64,000 bases of DNA, taken from assembly GCA_020746105.1 (NCBI GenBank), contig CM036617.1:145060518-145124517 (forward strand), read 5' to 3'. The notes beneath the pieces are model-generated. The model was not told the DNA's origin. It worked only from the letters and a program-made list of their open reading frames with translations, and searched no databases. The stretch is from Trogon surrucura. Lineage: Eukaryota; Chordata; Aves; Trogoniformes; Trogonidae. Below are positions 25,811-37,262 of the stretch, piece by piece (the stretch's first letter is position 1; every line of letters starts with the position of its first letter). The translations under genes were made by a program, and so were the position numbers.

Positions 25811-26544
25811 AGACTAACGCATGTTTCCTTTGTCTAGTTTCTGGATTTGCAGATTGGTGTCTGCATTTTGTCTCAATTTGTTCTCTGGTAGCAAAAGTGA
25901 ATAGTACACAATTATTCTAGGTGAACTTTCAACCTAAATTATCACATTCTTTAATCTGAAAACACAGGATAAACTTAAATTTGTAAGAGCTTCTTCTTGC
26001 TAAATAGCTGTTTCTTTGATGATTCACAAACACTTAAGGTTCTCATGCCAAACGTTAAAGCAGTTTAAAATGATGAGTTATCAACTAAAATGGTGCGGAA
26101 AAGTCAAGAGACTCAGAGAACTTCATGGGCCTTCCTCAACAGCAGAAACAGGACTTCCATTTACTTCAGTGTGTTTAGACCTAACTTCTAAATTGTGTTC
26201 AATGAAGAGGGCTTTTTTGTTACTGTTTTGGCTGCAAAGGAAGAGATTTCCTAAGTGTACCAGAGCCAAGGGCAAAATTTTTCTTCTTTTTCCTTTTTTT
26301 TCCCTTTATTTTTTAATATATGTTTAAGAAGAGGATCAAACCTCTATTTATTTATACACCAATTAAAAAGTTCCATCCTTCCAGCTGGGAAAATGCTGTC
26401 AGACCAAATTTGTTACGTACTGTACATTTTATTTTTGGAGCAGGGAGCTAACAGTAAGTTGAGAGATTTTTTTCCCAGCAGAAAAGATATAGCGAATGTT
26501 TTTAAACATTCCTGGAATTAGATCAAGTTCTGAACTGGAGGGAA

Positions 26545-26600
26545 AATAAAGTGGCTCACATCATGAAAAAAAAAAAAAAAAAGAAAAAAAAGAAAGGAAA
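26545..26600 (+). other. AATAAA plus poly(A): possible retrotransposed 3' end
   Basis: AATAAA at 26545-26550 is followed 15 bases later by a 17-base A-run (26566-26582), another A8 run and an A/G-rich end. This spacing is that of a polyadenylated mRNA 3' end, so the segment could be a processed retrocopy. Birds have few such copies because CR1 does not use poly(A) tails. No coding sequence of a known gene was recognised upstream, and no flanking target-site duplication was established. An ordinary A-rich microsatellite after a chance hexamer is an equally good reading. Confidence 0.35.
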
Positions 26601-29600
26601 ACCTGTGCAATCATATTAGGATATTAGGTACACTAGTATAAACAACAATTATTGTCACTGTTATTTACGAGCTGATACCTATCTCAGTTGACATTTATGA
26701 GGGAAGACTGATTTACCTGAGAGATAGATCTCCGTGTTTTCAGGAAAACTGTGGCAATTTCTCAGCAAATTCTCATTCACTGTTTCTAGCACATCGGTTT
26801 CAATTCTGCATCTCCCTCATGCTGCTTCTTCATAGTAAACAGTACAGTGAACTTTTCATGGAAAAGCTTTCTTGTTGCAGGGTAAATTCTAAGCAAATGC
26901 TGTAGACTAGTTCCGTGAACCAGCTGGGATGAGCATTTGTGATTTGCTTTAGAAATCTAACTGCAGAATTTACATTCCTCAGGGAACAGGAACATTAGTT
27001 CTGATGACAGTTTTCCAGTAAACCAGCTTGAAGTTCAAATATTTGCACCAAAAGGTTTCTGTTGACCATTGAAGTATGTGGATGGATCACAACACTGATA
27101 CAAATAAATTTCCAATAAGTCAATGAGACAATTTCTAGATCTAGTCAGGAAAAATGATTCCATTCCACACCTAAGACAAAACTGATGCCATCCAGAAAAG
27201 CACTGTACACAACAGTGAAACTGCATTTCACAACAGAAGCTGAAATTCAGAAAAGACATATGATCACCAGTTGCACGTCAAAGGAATGAAGGTTGATCAG
27301 TTAAATTATTTCTTTTATCTCAGTTAATCTTACTGGACATATCACTCAAATCACGTTTTTTGAATCATATTCTAGAAGTTTTCTCAATTTGAAATAGCTG
27401 ACAGGTCTCGAGCACTGGGCATGGAGAGAAATGCGGTTGCTAAAGAAAGTGTTTTTACAGTATGTCCCTTGGAAAAAAAGCAGTTATTTAATTTTCCAGT
27501 TTGTGCTTATAAAAATAAAAGTAAAAAAGAAACGGTGAAAGCAACTTCATCTAGAAACTCCGCAAACATTTTATACCCTGGGGTCAACACAGCATCAAAA
27601 GGGGTATGGCATTCAGGGCACCACATGATGTGAGAGTAACCCACAGGAGTAACCTGATGCATGAGCAAGTGCTCAGAAGGAAGGATGCCCAAAGCTTTTT
27701 GTAACACCTACAGTAAACCCATGTGAACTCATGCCTCTGGCTAGTAGTTCATAAAACTTGGTACACTGGACCACCATATAAAGAGCTTGATGTAGGAAAA
27801 TTCTGAGTAACCTCCTTGTTGCTGGCTGAGAAACCTTAGGACTAGTGAAACTTGATGAAAACAAGAGCACCCTTAATTTTCCTCAGTCAATGATGCTGAG
27901 AAGTGAAAACTTTTCAGCCAAAGGCCACACATGCAGGACTCTTCAAAAGCAACATCAAAAATCAAAATCAAGTTCTGAAGGAAGATTCTGGACATGTAAC
28001 CATCACATGTATTTGTGTGTATTGCACCTGTGCTAGTATCACAGCTTAAATGCAATGAGTACCTCTTCTCCCTCTGACTAAAGAAACGACCAGCATGCCT
28101 TCAGAATTATGTTGGTATGAAAGCCAAAGCCAGCCTCGCAGATGTGGTCTTTCTGCACATTCTCACTGTGTAAGAGATGGTATTATTCCATCCCCAGGAC
28201 TTTAGCACATTAGCAAAAAGAGGGCAATACACCTGAGAATGGGTTTATTCTGAAGAATTTTAAATTTTGGGTAGTTTTTATTATTTCCAAAGCAAAAGCA
28301 GGCCATTCATTTTCATGAAAAGAAAAAAGAATTTTTTAATTCAAAAACTTCTATCAGAATTACATGTTTGGGATTCTAAACTTCTATAAAAACTCACCCA
28401 AACTGAGACAGGAAAATATCCACCTCAAAAAAGAGAGCTTTGGAAAACTGTAAATATCTGGAATTGACATGTTTTAACAAATCACTGCAGTTCTTAATGA
28501 TCACAGACCAAAAAGATGCTTGCTACTCTCAGGACAAAAAACCAATCCCACCTCAGTCCAGCACACCAGATTTTTTTTCTGTTTTAAAATTTCCACATGT
28601 TGGTTTCTTTGGCAATGTGAGAAAGGCCTTAAAGCATACATATCCCAGTCCCTGCTACTTTTTTACGGACTCTTAAATTTCTTTTGTAGGACGCATGATC
28701 TGCTGGTGTGAGGAGGAGGAAGAGAAGCAGGTCTACTTGGGTCCTGTCCATGTCACTTGGTCTCTGAAGTTCTAGTCAGTTTTTGATATTGTCTTCTTTT
28801 GTCAGTGCCAGACACCTCAGTTTACTGATTTTATTAAAGCTAACTGAACTGCATGGTCCGAAACTCACCAAATACTCTTGCGTTGGATCACTGGGACTGT
28901 GGAAAAAAAAAATAAAATGCTTGAAAATTTTACATTAGTTTCTCTCAAAGTCTCACATTTGTCTGAGAGGGAGCTCAGCTCTGCTGCTTTGCAGTAGGAG
29001 AGACAAGAATTTGTTTGTGATCTGATATCTCATAAGCACCACTGGAGAGGAGGCAGTGGAAAAGTTGCTTAAATATCCCGGCCTGCTAATGTGTTGATCC
29101 TGTACCGAGTTGTGCTCTCCCCCTGCCATCTGTTCAGTGAGAAGTCAGAGCACTGTCAGAGTTCTTAGTTTCAACCTGCCAGATCGAAACACACTTTTAT
29201 CTGGGAGAAATGGGCCCTAGGGGGAAACACTAAGAGATAAGCCTTCTGCTAAGACTGTGCTTGCTCACAGGCTTGCATCGCGGTCAACATTCAGGAGCAC
29301 TGAAGAAAAGTGGAATTAGAATGAAACTGCTGACATGTCTTTGAATGAGATATACGCAAAACTGTTGGTCAAATAGCACATTGCCTAATTTGCATCTCTT
29401 CCAGGTGCATGCTGTGACTGGTCTCCACTGGAGGTAAGGATGAGACAAAGGGAAGCAGATCACGGAGTTTGCTTTTGATACCCATGGATTTGGTTGCACA
29501 GCCACACATGAGCGTGACCTTGGGCTAACATATAGATGAGGCATCTCTATGAATTAGACTCATCTTCACAGCCTGGGTGAGCAAATGGAGTGCCAGGAAA

Positions 29601-30569
29601 GGATGCCAGTGCAGGAAGACAATGTCTTGCTCAACCAAGAGTGCCTATAGAAGTGGCTACTTCCATCATACAGCCTCAGCATGAAAGAACAAATTTTGGG
29701 CAAGAACAGCTAGCGCTAGAACCATAGCAAAGCTGGTCAAGAGCCAGAGTCTGTTCTTTGCATCCATCCCACCATTTCCAATGCAGGTTTGTGGAAATAG
29801 TAGAAGGGTGTTACATCTGCACCCATCCACTTGCTTGGCAGGCCCCAGTACACATCCCTGGGGTTTGACTGCCTGTTCCCAAGGCCAGCTCATCTGATGT
29901 GCAGCTGTGTGACCTTGGATCTGACTACTGGGAAAGAGCCATGTGGGAAAGAGATGGGAGAAGACTCTCTTCTCCTCGCAGGAGCTGCCTTTAAGCTCAA
30001 GGCCCTCAGTCTTGGTCCTTGCATGAGCTCCATAGTATCTGTGCTTGTGCCTGGCCATGCACCTCATTGATCTGGGCCTTGACTCCATGCATGGGTCCTG
30101 CCTCATTTCTCCAGATTTGTCTGGCCATCATTGGTCTGCTGGCTGCTCCTGTTCACCTACATTCAGTTCCTGTGACCCTTCAAATTCAGGTGCTGTAGGC
30201 TGTGCTCTGGTTGGTGGCACACTGCCCTGCCCTCCCAGATTGCCCTCCCATGGAGAGAAGACCTCTCCTACTGATTCCTGACACCATTAAGCTCTCTGCT
30301 GTAGCTGCCTGCTGCATCACAGCAGCCAGTGGTGAGGACTTAGGACAGAGAATAGCTAAGGCAGGTTTATTTTTCACTGGTTTAAATCCACTGGATTTAG
30401 GGACCTGTTTCTGATACACAGTAAATGGAAGAGAACCACTATATGTACATTGAGGGTGAGAAAGGCTTCCTCATTTGTTTTCTCTATCAGTATTTTTCTC
30501 TGCAGTGTATTCTCTAGCAATGTATCTTGCTCATCATCACATAACCAAGGGACTGGAAATTTTGACGGG

Positions 30570-31356
30570 TCAAGGCCAACTGCACAAGATTTAGCAAGGC
30601 CAAGTGTTGGGTCCTGCCCTGAGGTCACAACAACCCCAGGCAATGCTACAGGCTTGGGGAAGAGTGGCTGGAAAGATGCCTGGCAGAAAAGGATCTGAAG
30701 GTGTTGGTCAACAGCCAGCTGAAAATGAGCAAGCAGTGTGCCCAGGTGGCCAAGAAGACCAATGGCATCCTGCCTTGTATTAGGAATAGTGTGGCCAGCA
30801 GGACCAGGGAAGTGACTGTGCCCCTGTACTCAGCATTGGTGAGGCCACACCTCAAATCCTGTGCTCACTTTTGGGCCCCTCACTACAAGAGGAACATTGA
30901 GCTGCTGGAGTGTGTCCAGAGAAGGGCAACAGAACTGGTGAAGGGTCTCAAGAACAAATTTTATGAGTAGCTGAGGAAACTGGGGTTGTTTAGTCTGGAT
31001 ATAAGGAGGCTGAGGGGAGACCTCAGTAGCGATTGCTCTCTTACAACTACCTGAATGGAGGCTGTAGCAAGGTGGGAGTCAATCTCTTTTCCCAAGTAAC
31101 AAGTGATAGGACAAGGGAAATGGCCTCAAGTTGTGCCAGGGGAGATTGCACAAGAAAACTTCTTCACTGAAAGGGTTGTCAAGAATTGGAACAGGCTGCC
31201 CAGGGAAGTGATTGAGTCACCATTCCTGGAAGTATTTAAAAGACGTGTAGATGAGATGCTTAGGTATGTGGTTTAGTGGCGGACCTGATATTGCTAGGTT
31301 AATGGTTGGACTTGATGGTCTTTAAGGTCTTTTCCAATCTAAATTATTCTATGATC
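30570..31356 (+). mobile_element. CR1 LINE, 5'-truncated (~790 bases)
   Basis: The copy begins near CAAGGCCAACTGCACAAG and runs through the ORF2 C-terminal region to a short tail (TTATTCTATGATCACA). It shows the phrases GTGGCCAAGAAGACCAATGG and CCAGCAGGACCAGGGAAG typical of one CR1 group. The 3' UTR phrase around 31255-31340 (GATGAGATGCTTAGGTATGT, then GGTTGGACTTGATGGTCTTT) differs from the 23350 copy, so it belongs to a different subfamily. It is moderately diverged and has lost most of the terminal repeat units. Confidence 0.95.
30701..30970 (+). pseudogene. CR1 ORF2 remnant, interrupted
   Basis: An 89-codon stretch translates to CR1 ORF2 sequence, with [23 protein letters not shown] and [12 protein letters not shown]. 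It stops at TAG (30968-30970), where the expected codon, by comparison with known CR1 sequence, is a GAG in the '(Y)EER/EE' stretch. The downstream part continues as recognisable CR1 nucleotide sequence. The copy is a dead fragment. Confidence 0.88.
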
Positions 31357-34300
31357 ACATAATTTTGTTATTTCCTCAGAAGACTACCATGCAGCCCAAA
31401 AAATTTTGGTGTTAGAAAATACTATAAGAAAGCATCTTCTGAAGAAAAAAAATGCAATCAGAAGCCTCTGACTTGGGCTGCCGACCCAGCAACAGTTTTT
31501 ATGTTAAGCTGGGCAATGTTTGTTAACCCTGTGACCCATTGACCACTGGCAGTGTGGTCCACAAAAATCCTAGAGAAACCAAGCAGTATGTTCCAGGGAC
31601 CATCAAAAGAGACCGGTTCTCCCATTGACAAATGGGAAATCACAAAGACCACTGAAAGGTGTAGAAACTAGGATGTCTGAGTTGGCATGTCTGTACATTC
31701 CCATCCCTTTGAAGACTTGGCATGGGCTCTGAAGCAGCTTGGGGACCTCCACAAACCTATCTGTTGCCTAGGGATATGTTGCAGTTGTGATAAAGGTGTA
31801 TTTCAGGCAAGATTTCATGGATGTTCATACAGTGTGATATTTAGGGAGTTCACGCAGTTCACGAAGACCTGATCTTCAATGAATTTTTTTGTGGTTTGAC
31901 CTATATAAAAGGTTGCTAAACCAAAAAAATTGAAGTCCCCTGGAACCACTTGTTTTCTTGTTTCAGTGCCAACTCACCCTGATATGGTGGTTGTCTAATA
32001 TCCTGCCCCTTTTAAAGCTGCACACTTACTACCTCCTATTTGCACAGTATTTTTTAAGCATTACTGCTGAAAGAAGGAGAGAGAAAAGAGTTTTCTTTTA
32101 AAGGCAGTGCAGTGTCTGTCTGGAAGACCCTCGCTCAGTTCCCGTCTAACTATTGGAGGGTATGTTTCTTTAAGGGTGGTTATGTGTTCATGTAACAGGG
32201 CAAGAGCATATGTGAACCAAGCTTTTGCTGAAGCTTTAAGTCTGCGGGGGAATTTTCTAATGATCATTTTTAGTTAATAGGCACAAGTCGTTAGCCTGAG
32301 CTGGGAAAGCCTTTTTTTTTTGTGTGTGCCAATTCCACCTCCTCTTTTTTTTTTCTTTCTATTTTTTTTTTTTTTTTGTCATGGATTTAGTTCCCACAGC
32401 TAATGCACCTAATAATGAGACTGGGCAAGCGAATGCCAGCGTAATGATATGGAGCTTGTTTGGCCCTGACAAAGAACACAGAGAGCGGCTGGATGGCCTA
32501 AACGACAGGCCAAGGGCCCTATTCATCCCAAATGATCTCTTGCCTTGCACACCACCAAATCACCCAGAAGGAAGGCTGCGCGGCTGGGCTCTACCTCAGG
32601 ATGGGAGAGTTGTCCAGCAGGGACTCGGCTGTGCCCCACAATGCCCCCTGAGCCCCTGTTGTGGGGCTTTTCACTAAATAGGTGGTGAAACAGAGAAGCA
32701 ATCAGGGTTAAGCCCTTAGCTGAATATTTTAAATGCTGTTTCCTAACACGCATACACACCAACCAGTTACACAGAGGGAAAACATCCTTTAAAACCCACC
32801 GGACAAGTTACAAGGACCTTGCTCAGCCCCAGCTCAGTGGAAAGCGGGGGGTGGTATTCTGTCTTTTTAACTAGCCTTTTCCCTTCAGTGATTTTTCTCT
32901 CCCCTTCCCCTCCTTTTTCAGGCTGAGTTAATAAACACCTAGCAACTTACTCTATGGTGTCTGTGTGCAAACAGCTCCCATTGAGCCAGTGAAAACTACT
33001 TCTGCAAGAATTTGATTAGAGCTTTTTCCACCTCGGCCCCCCCAAGAGCACGTGGTGTTCTTGCTTACGATCTGTTTCCTGGATCAGGCCAGCCCGTATC
33101 CCTTCTCATGTTCAGTCACTGATGGGACATGAACCAAGCCTCCTAACTCACAGCTGTCCTCTATTTCTATAGCTTGGCTTTAGATTTGTGTTTGTCACAG
33201 CCCACCAAATCCTCCCCAACTCAAGGAGCTCCGAGCATGCAAGAAGACCAGGTTAAAATCACCGTGGGCATGAAAGACATAGGAGGGAGATGGGGCTGGC
33301 AGAAGATCAAAACTTGTGTCCTAGAAGACCTTATTAGGACTCCTTTTTAACAGCGATCAAAACAGAGGAAATTATTATAGGCTAAGACTTGAGGTAATAA
33401 TCAGAAATATTTTCTAAATGGCATATCTTGTCATAGATAATATTTTTCTGAAAATTTTTCCTTTTCCAGAAACATTGTCTGATATTTTAAGACAAAAGAA
33501 GAAAAAAAGCCTACAAAATTTGTTTCATTTTCTGTAAATCTTCTTTCAAGGAGAATTAACAGAAAAAAAAAAGTCCATCTAATACTCTCATTCCTGTCCT
33601 ATCAATGTTTTTCATAGGAGGAAACATCTTTTTTTAAATAGCTCTATGGACAATTTGAAAGAAACCACTTACCTTAAGGTATTTTACTGCTTACAGAATA
33701 TCAGCAAGCAAATACTCATATTCTCCATACCACACAAAAATATTCAGTACTGAGAAGATTTTTTAATAATACATTGCATTATTTTAAACATATTTCTCTG
33801 ATTTCTTTTGCTAGAGGAAATAACTTCCTTTAGTGTAATCTGTCAGCTGAGTCTATTGCATATGTTTCTCATCCCCAGCTGGATGACCATGTTTCCCCTA
33901 CGAACATAAATGTTCATATGTGAAAATGCTGACCTATCCAAGGTTGAAATCTGTATGAACTGATTGTTTGCGATAAATAAACTTAACTGTGTGAATGGTC
34001 ACAGAAAACTGAAATCAGTGGAATATTAGTAAGGCTGAAGAAAATTCATGTATAGATTTTAATGAATTTTCATGGAGAAACGTTTGCAGAATGAGTTTGA
34101 TCTGAATGTATCTGGTGAGATGCTTCTACATACAATCAGTGCTTAACACATCGACAGGACCTCCATAAAACTGCTGTGCACACTAATTATGATTTTATTA
34201 TCAGGCACAGAATAAATGTCATTACACAGACACATTTAGGTTCTTTCCATCTCTATGAAGGAAAATACTAATTCAAGAATTGTCTATGGTTATGACAGGC

Positions 34301-35130
34301 AGATAGATGAGATTATGGATTCTTCTTTGTTTCTTTATACTCTAGGAGGAAGGTCTCAAGAAACAATAATCTACATTAAAGGTAGTATCTGAGGTGTAGT
34401 ATTATTTTTTTTTTATTCAAAGCTTTTTACTGTACACTATAAAAACCCCTATTAGCATTTTCTTTTCAGATGCTTTTCTGCACCACAGCTGCTATGACTC
34501 TGCAGTCAGGAAAGCAGAACTGGTGTGACTGCAATTCAGGAAAGAAGTTGAAAAGAGAGAAGAAAAAAAAAATAAGGCTTTCTAAGACAGCTAGAAGAAA
34601 GCATGCCAATTAAATTTTTAAAGAGAGACAGAGGGTGGGAAGAAAAAAAAAGAGCTAAAAAGCTGGAGGAACCTGGGGAAAGTTGGGGAGGGGAGAGGGG
34701 AAGGGGCACAAGAGAACCATAGAAATGAGAAATAGGATGAAGGACGAAGTGAGGAAAGCTAAGGCCCTGCACAGCAGCAGCACATGTATTGAACCCAAAT
34801 ACCAAGAGTGAAGGAAAGGAGGACCCGAAGAAGACATATAATGAAACAGAGAAAGAAAAGTCAATGCAAGGAAAGTGAGGAACCACACAGAAACAAGAAA
34901 GTAAAGAGAAACATGATCAGGACAAGAATCCTTTGTTAGAGCAGTCCTGTCTTACTGAGCAGGGAGGCAATTTGTGTTAGCAATGCGGTGGGTTCCCTGC
35001 ATATGCTCAGCGTAAATACTTCATTGCCAATCTGAGTGACCAAGAATAATTTAGGATGCATCTGTTGGATTTGGTAGCATGCTTCTGAAAAGGCAAAGAC
35101 TCATCCCTCATCATAATCATGTTAGAGTGA
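31357..35130. other. Gene-free unique DNA
   Basis: No exon was recognised. A T-rich tract at about 32340-32378 is followed by an open frame of about 100 codons starting at an ATG at 32381 (MDLVPTANAPNNETG...). It matches no family that I know, and the same DNA is open on the other strand. The block 32050-32700 reads as compositionally mixed, non-repetitive DNA that could be conserved non-coding sequence. A purine-rich tract with a strong G-quadruplex motif fills 34520-34920. Confidence 0.55.
34520..34920 (+). repeat. Purine-rich stretch with GGGG cluster
   Basis: About 400 bases are dominated by A and G on the plus strand. Near the middle, five GGGG tracts lie at 34675, 34685, 34690, 34697 and 34703, with loops of 6, 1, 3 and 2 bases. 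This exceeds the usual G-quadruplex rule with four-base tracts and one spare. The serine/leucine/phenylalanine-rich minus-strand open frames through here are composition effects, not genes. Confidence 0.78.
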
Positions 35131-35536
35131 ATCACAGAATCACAGAATGGTTTAGATTGAAAGCGATCTTAAAGATAATCCAGTTCCAATCCCTCTGCCA
35201 TGGGCAGGGACACCTTCCACTAGACCAGGTTGTTCAAAGCCCCATCCAGCCTGGCCTTGGACACTTCCAGGGAGGGGACGTCCACCACCTCTCTGGGCAA
35301 CACGTTCCAGTGTCTCATTACCCTCACAGAAAATAATTTCTTCCTAATATCTAATCTAAATCTACCCTCTTTCAGTTTGAAACCATTACTCCTCATCCTA
35401 TAACTACACTTGCTGATAAAAAGTCCCTCCCCAGCTTTCCTGTAGCCCCCTTCAGGTACTGGCAGACTGCTATAAGGTCTCCCTGGAGCCTTCTCTTCTC
35501 CAGGTTGAACAACCCCAACTCTCTCAGCCTCTACTC
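35131..35536 (-). mobile_element. CR1 LINE, 5'-truncated (~405 bases)
   Basis: On the plus strand it begins with ATCACAGAATCACAGAATGG, the inverse of the CR1 tail, and continues with CCATGGGCAGGGACACCTTC, AGCCTGGCCTTGGACACTTC and GGCAACACGTTCCAGTGTC. It ends at CTCTCTCAGCCTCTACTC, which corresponds to the LGLFSLEK region of ORF2. The 3' UTR type (GGTGTCCCTGCCCATGGCAG on the minus strand) is shared with the fragments at 37111 and 56985. Divergence is modest. Confidence 0.96.
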
Positions 35537-37110
35537 CATTTATTCGATGTGATTTTTCGTGTCCATAAGGCTAAGCACAAATAGAAAACTTCACCAAGTC
35601 AGAACTTAGACTTCCTGCAACCTTCAGAACTGCAGATTAACTCTGAGGCATTAAGAGATGGATCACATACAAATACTCATTTTCCTAACTATATGCTATT
35701 ACTTTTGTAAGAAAGTCTCAGATTTTAGGACTGATAAAATAAGACTGGAAGCTTACTGATGTTGGCAAGCCTCACATTTGTGCTCAAAGCTAGGGAAGGA
35801 TAGATCTTTTCTTTATCTTTTAGTGATTAAGGAGCAGTATCAGAAGCAAGAGAATAAATAAGTCCCAGGAATCACCCCCTACAGACACACACTTTCCAAC
35901 AACTGTTGAATTAGAGTACAAATTCCACTAAAAGTCAAAAATATTTGAGCCCTTTCCCTCAATTTATTTTCAGAAATATAATTGACACCTAGAAATTCTG
36001 TTCTCCATGTATACTGTGTATTTTACTCACTGTTACCCTTGTATTACAACGGAATTTGATAGTAAGCCTTTGGCTGTGACTGTTTAAGCTAAATTTTTCA
36101 GGCATATAGTTGCTTAAAAGCAAAGATAAACATCAACAGGATCTAAAAAACCTTGTCAAGGACGGACCATCAAAAATTATATTCCTTTCCCTCAAAGTAA
36201 CCCAAAGCCAAATGCATGAAGAAGTGTGTGCAGATGGACTTGTGCAAACAGTCAAATATGTGGTTTGTTTGTAGCGGAAGAACTTTGACTGCTCTTCCTA
36301 TCCTGACCACCATAACTACACATTTCCTGTGAGAGGTGGCCCATAGTCACACACACAGAATATACAATTTGATATTTTTACCTCTTTGAGGAATACTTGG
36401 AAATACTTCATGCATTTTCCTGTGTTTTCCAAGGATTTCACAGTAGCTCAGACACCTTTTACAAGACAGAAGAACAGTGAAATAAAATCAGCCACCACAG
36501 GATAATAGCATCACACAATTTGGGGACAGATGAGAACACCAGTCCACTGAAGTCGGACCGAGTACAAGCCTCAAAATTTCACTCATTCCTTAACCCTGAC
36601 TTGTCAGAGAAGAATGAAGTTTGGTCGCAGCACCAGGGCCTTTGAACATAACTCCCCAACACCACACGTGAGTCACCAAGAAACCACAAGTTTTTATAAG
36701 CAGCTCCTTGCTTTGATTGCACTTCTAATTCAGAACACTCAATTTCTACCAGTAAAGTCAGTGCCTTCCCAGTGCACAGAGAGGAAAGCAGAGGGATAGG
36801 AAGGCGTACAGCCTGATTATGTCAAGAATGATACGAAGCTCTTGTCTTTCTTGTTCTGCAATCTTCCTATGCACTGATATCCATGTGGAATATAGATACA
36901 TGATCCATTTTACTCTTGTAGCACCAGAAAATCTGAAAGAATTTTTTTTACCCATCTTCTACATGCCCCTTCTACTGCCCCTTTTCTTCCTCTCTTCATT
37001 CTCCACTGACTTCAAACATTTTTACCATTGTAATACAAGTTAAGGATTTGTGTTAAAATACCTGTACTGCATAAGCAGCCCTGTGATTGCAGATATCAGC
37101 TAGACCTTCA
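35537..37110. other. Gene-free unique DNA
   Basis: AT-rich DNA between two CR1 fragments. No exon, RNA gene, tandem array or older repeat was recognised in it. Confidence 0.55.
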
Positions 37111-37262
37111 CATGTTTTTCAAGGCCAGGCTGAATGGGGTTTTGAGCAACCTGGTCTAGTAGAAAGTGTCCCTGCCCATGGCAGGGGGATTGGAACTAGA
37201 TGATCTTTTGGGCCCCTTCCTACCCACATCATTCTATGATCTATGACTCTATGATTCTATGT
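37111..37262 (+). mobile_element. CR1 LINE, 3'-tail fragment
   Basis: About 150 bases of CR1 3' end: CATGTTTTTCAAGGCCAGGC, then GTGTCCCTGCCCATGGCAGG, GGAACTAGATGATCTTTTGG and a tail with CTATGATCTATGACTCTATG. It is the same subfamily type as the minus-strand copy at 35131, only 1.6 kb away in opposite orientation. The two are separate insertions, judging by different truncation points. Confidence 0.93.

Larger units (their letters stand above)
23996..30569. other. Gene-free unique DNA between CR1 copies
   Basis: No exon or RNA gene was recognised. The interval contains a G-tract cluster, a short palindrome and an AATAAA-plus-poly(A) signature listed separately. An octamer-type word ATTTGCAT lies at 24300-24307, but a single eight-base word carries little weight. 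Confidence 0.6.

Noticed and set aside
29666-30106. 146-codon minus-strand open frame
   Set aside because: Opposed by plus-strand frames at 29831-30070 and 30045-30281; no known family.
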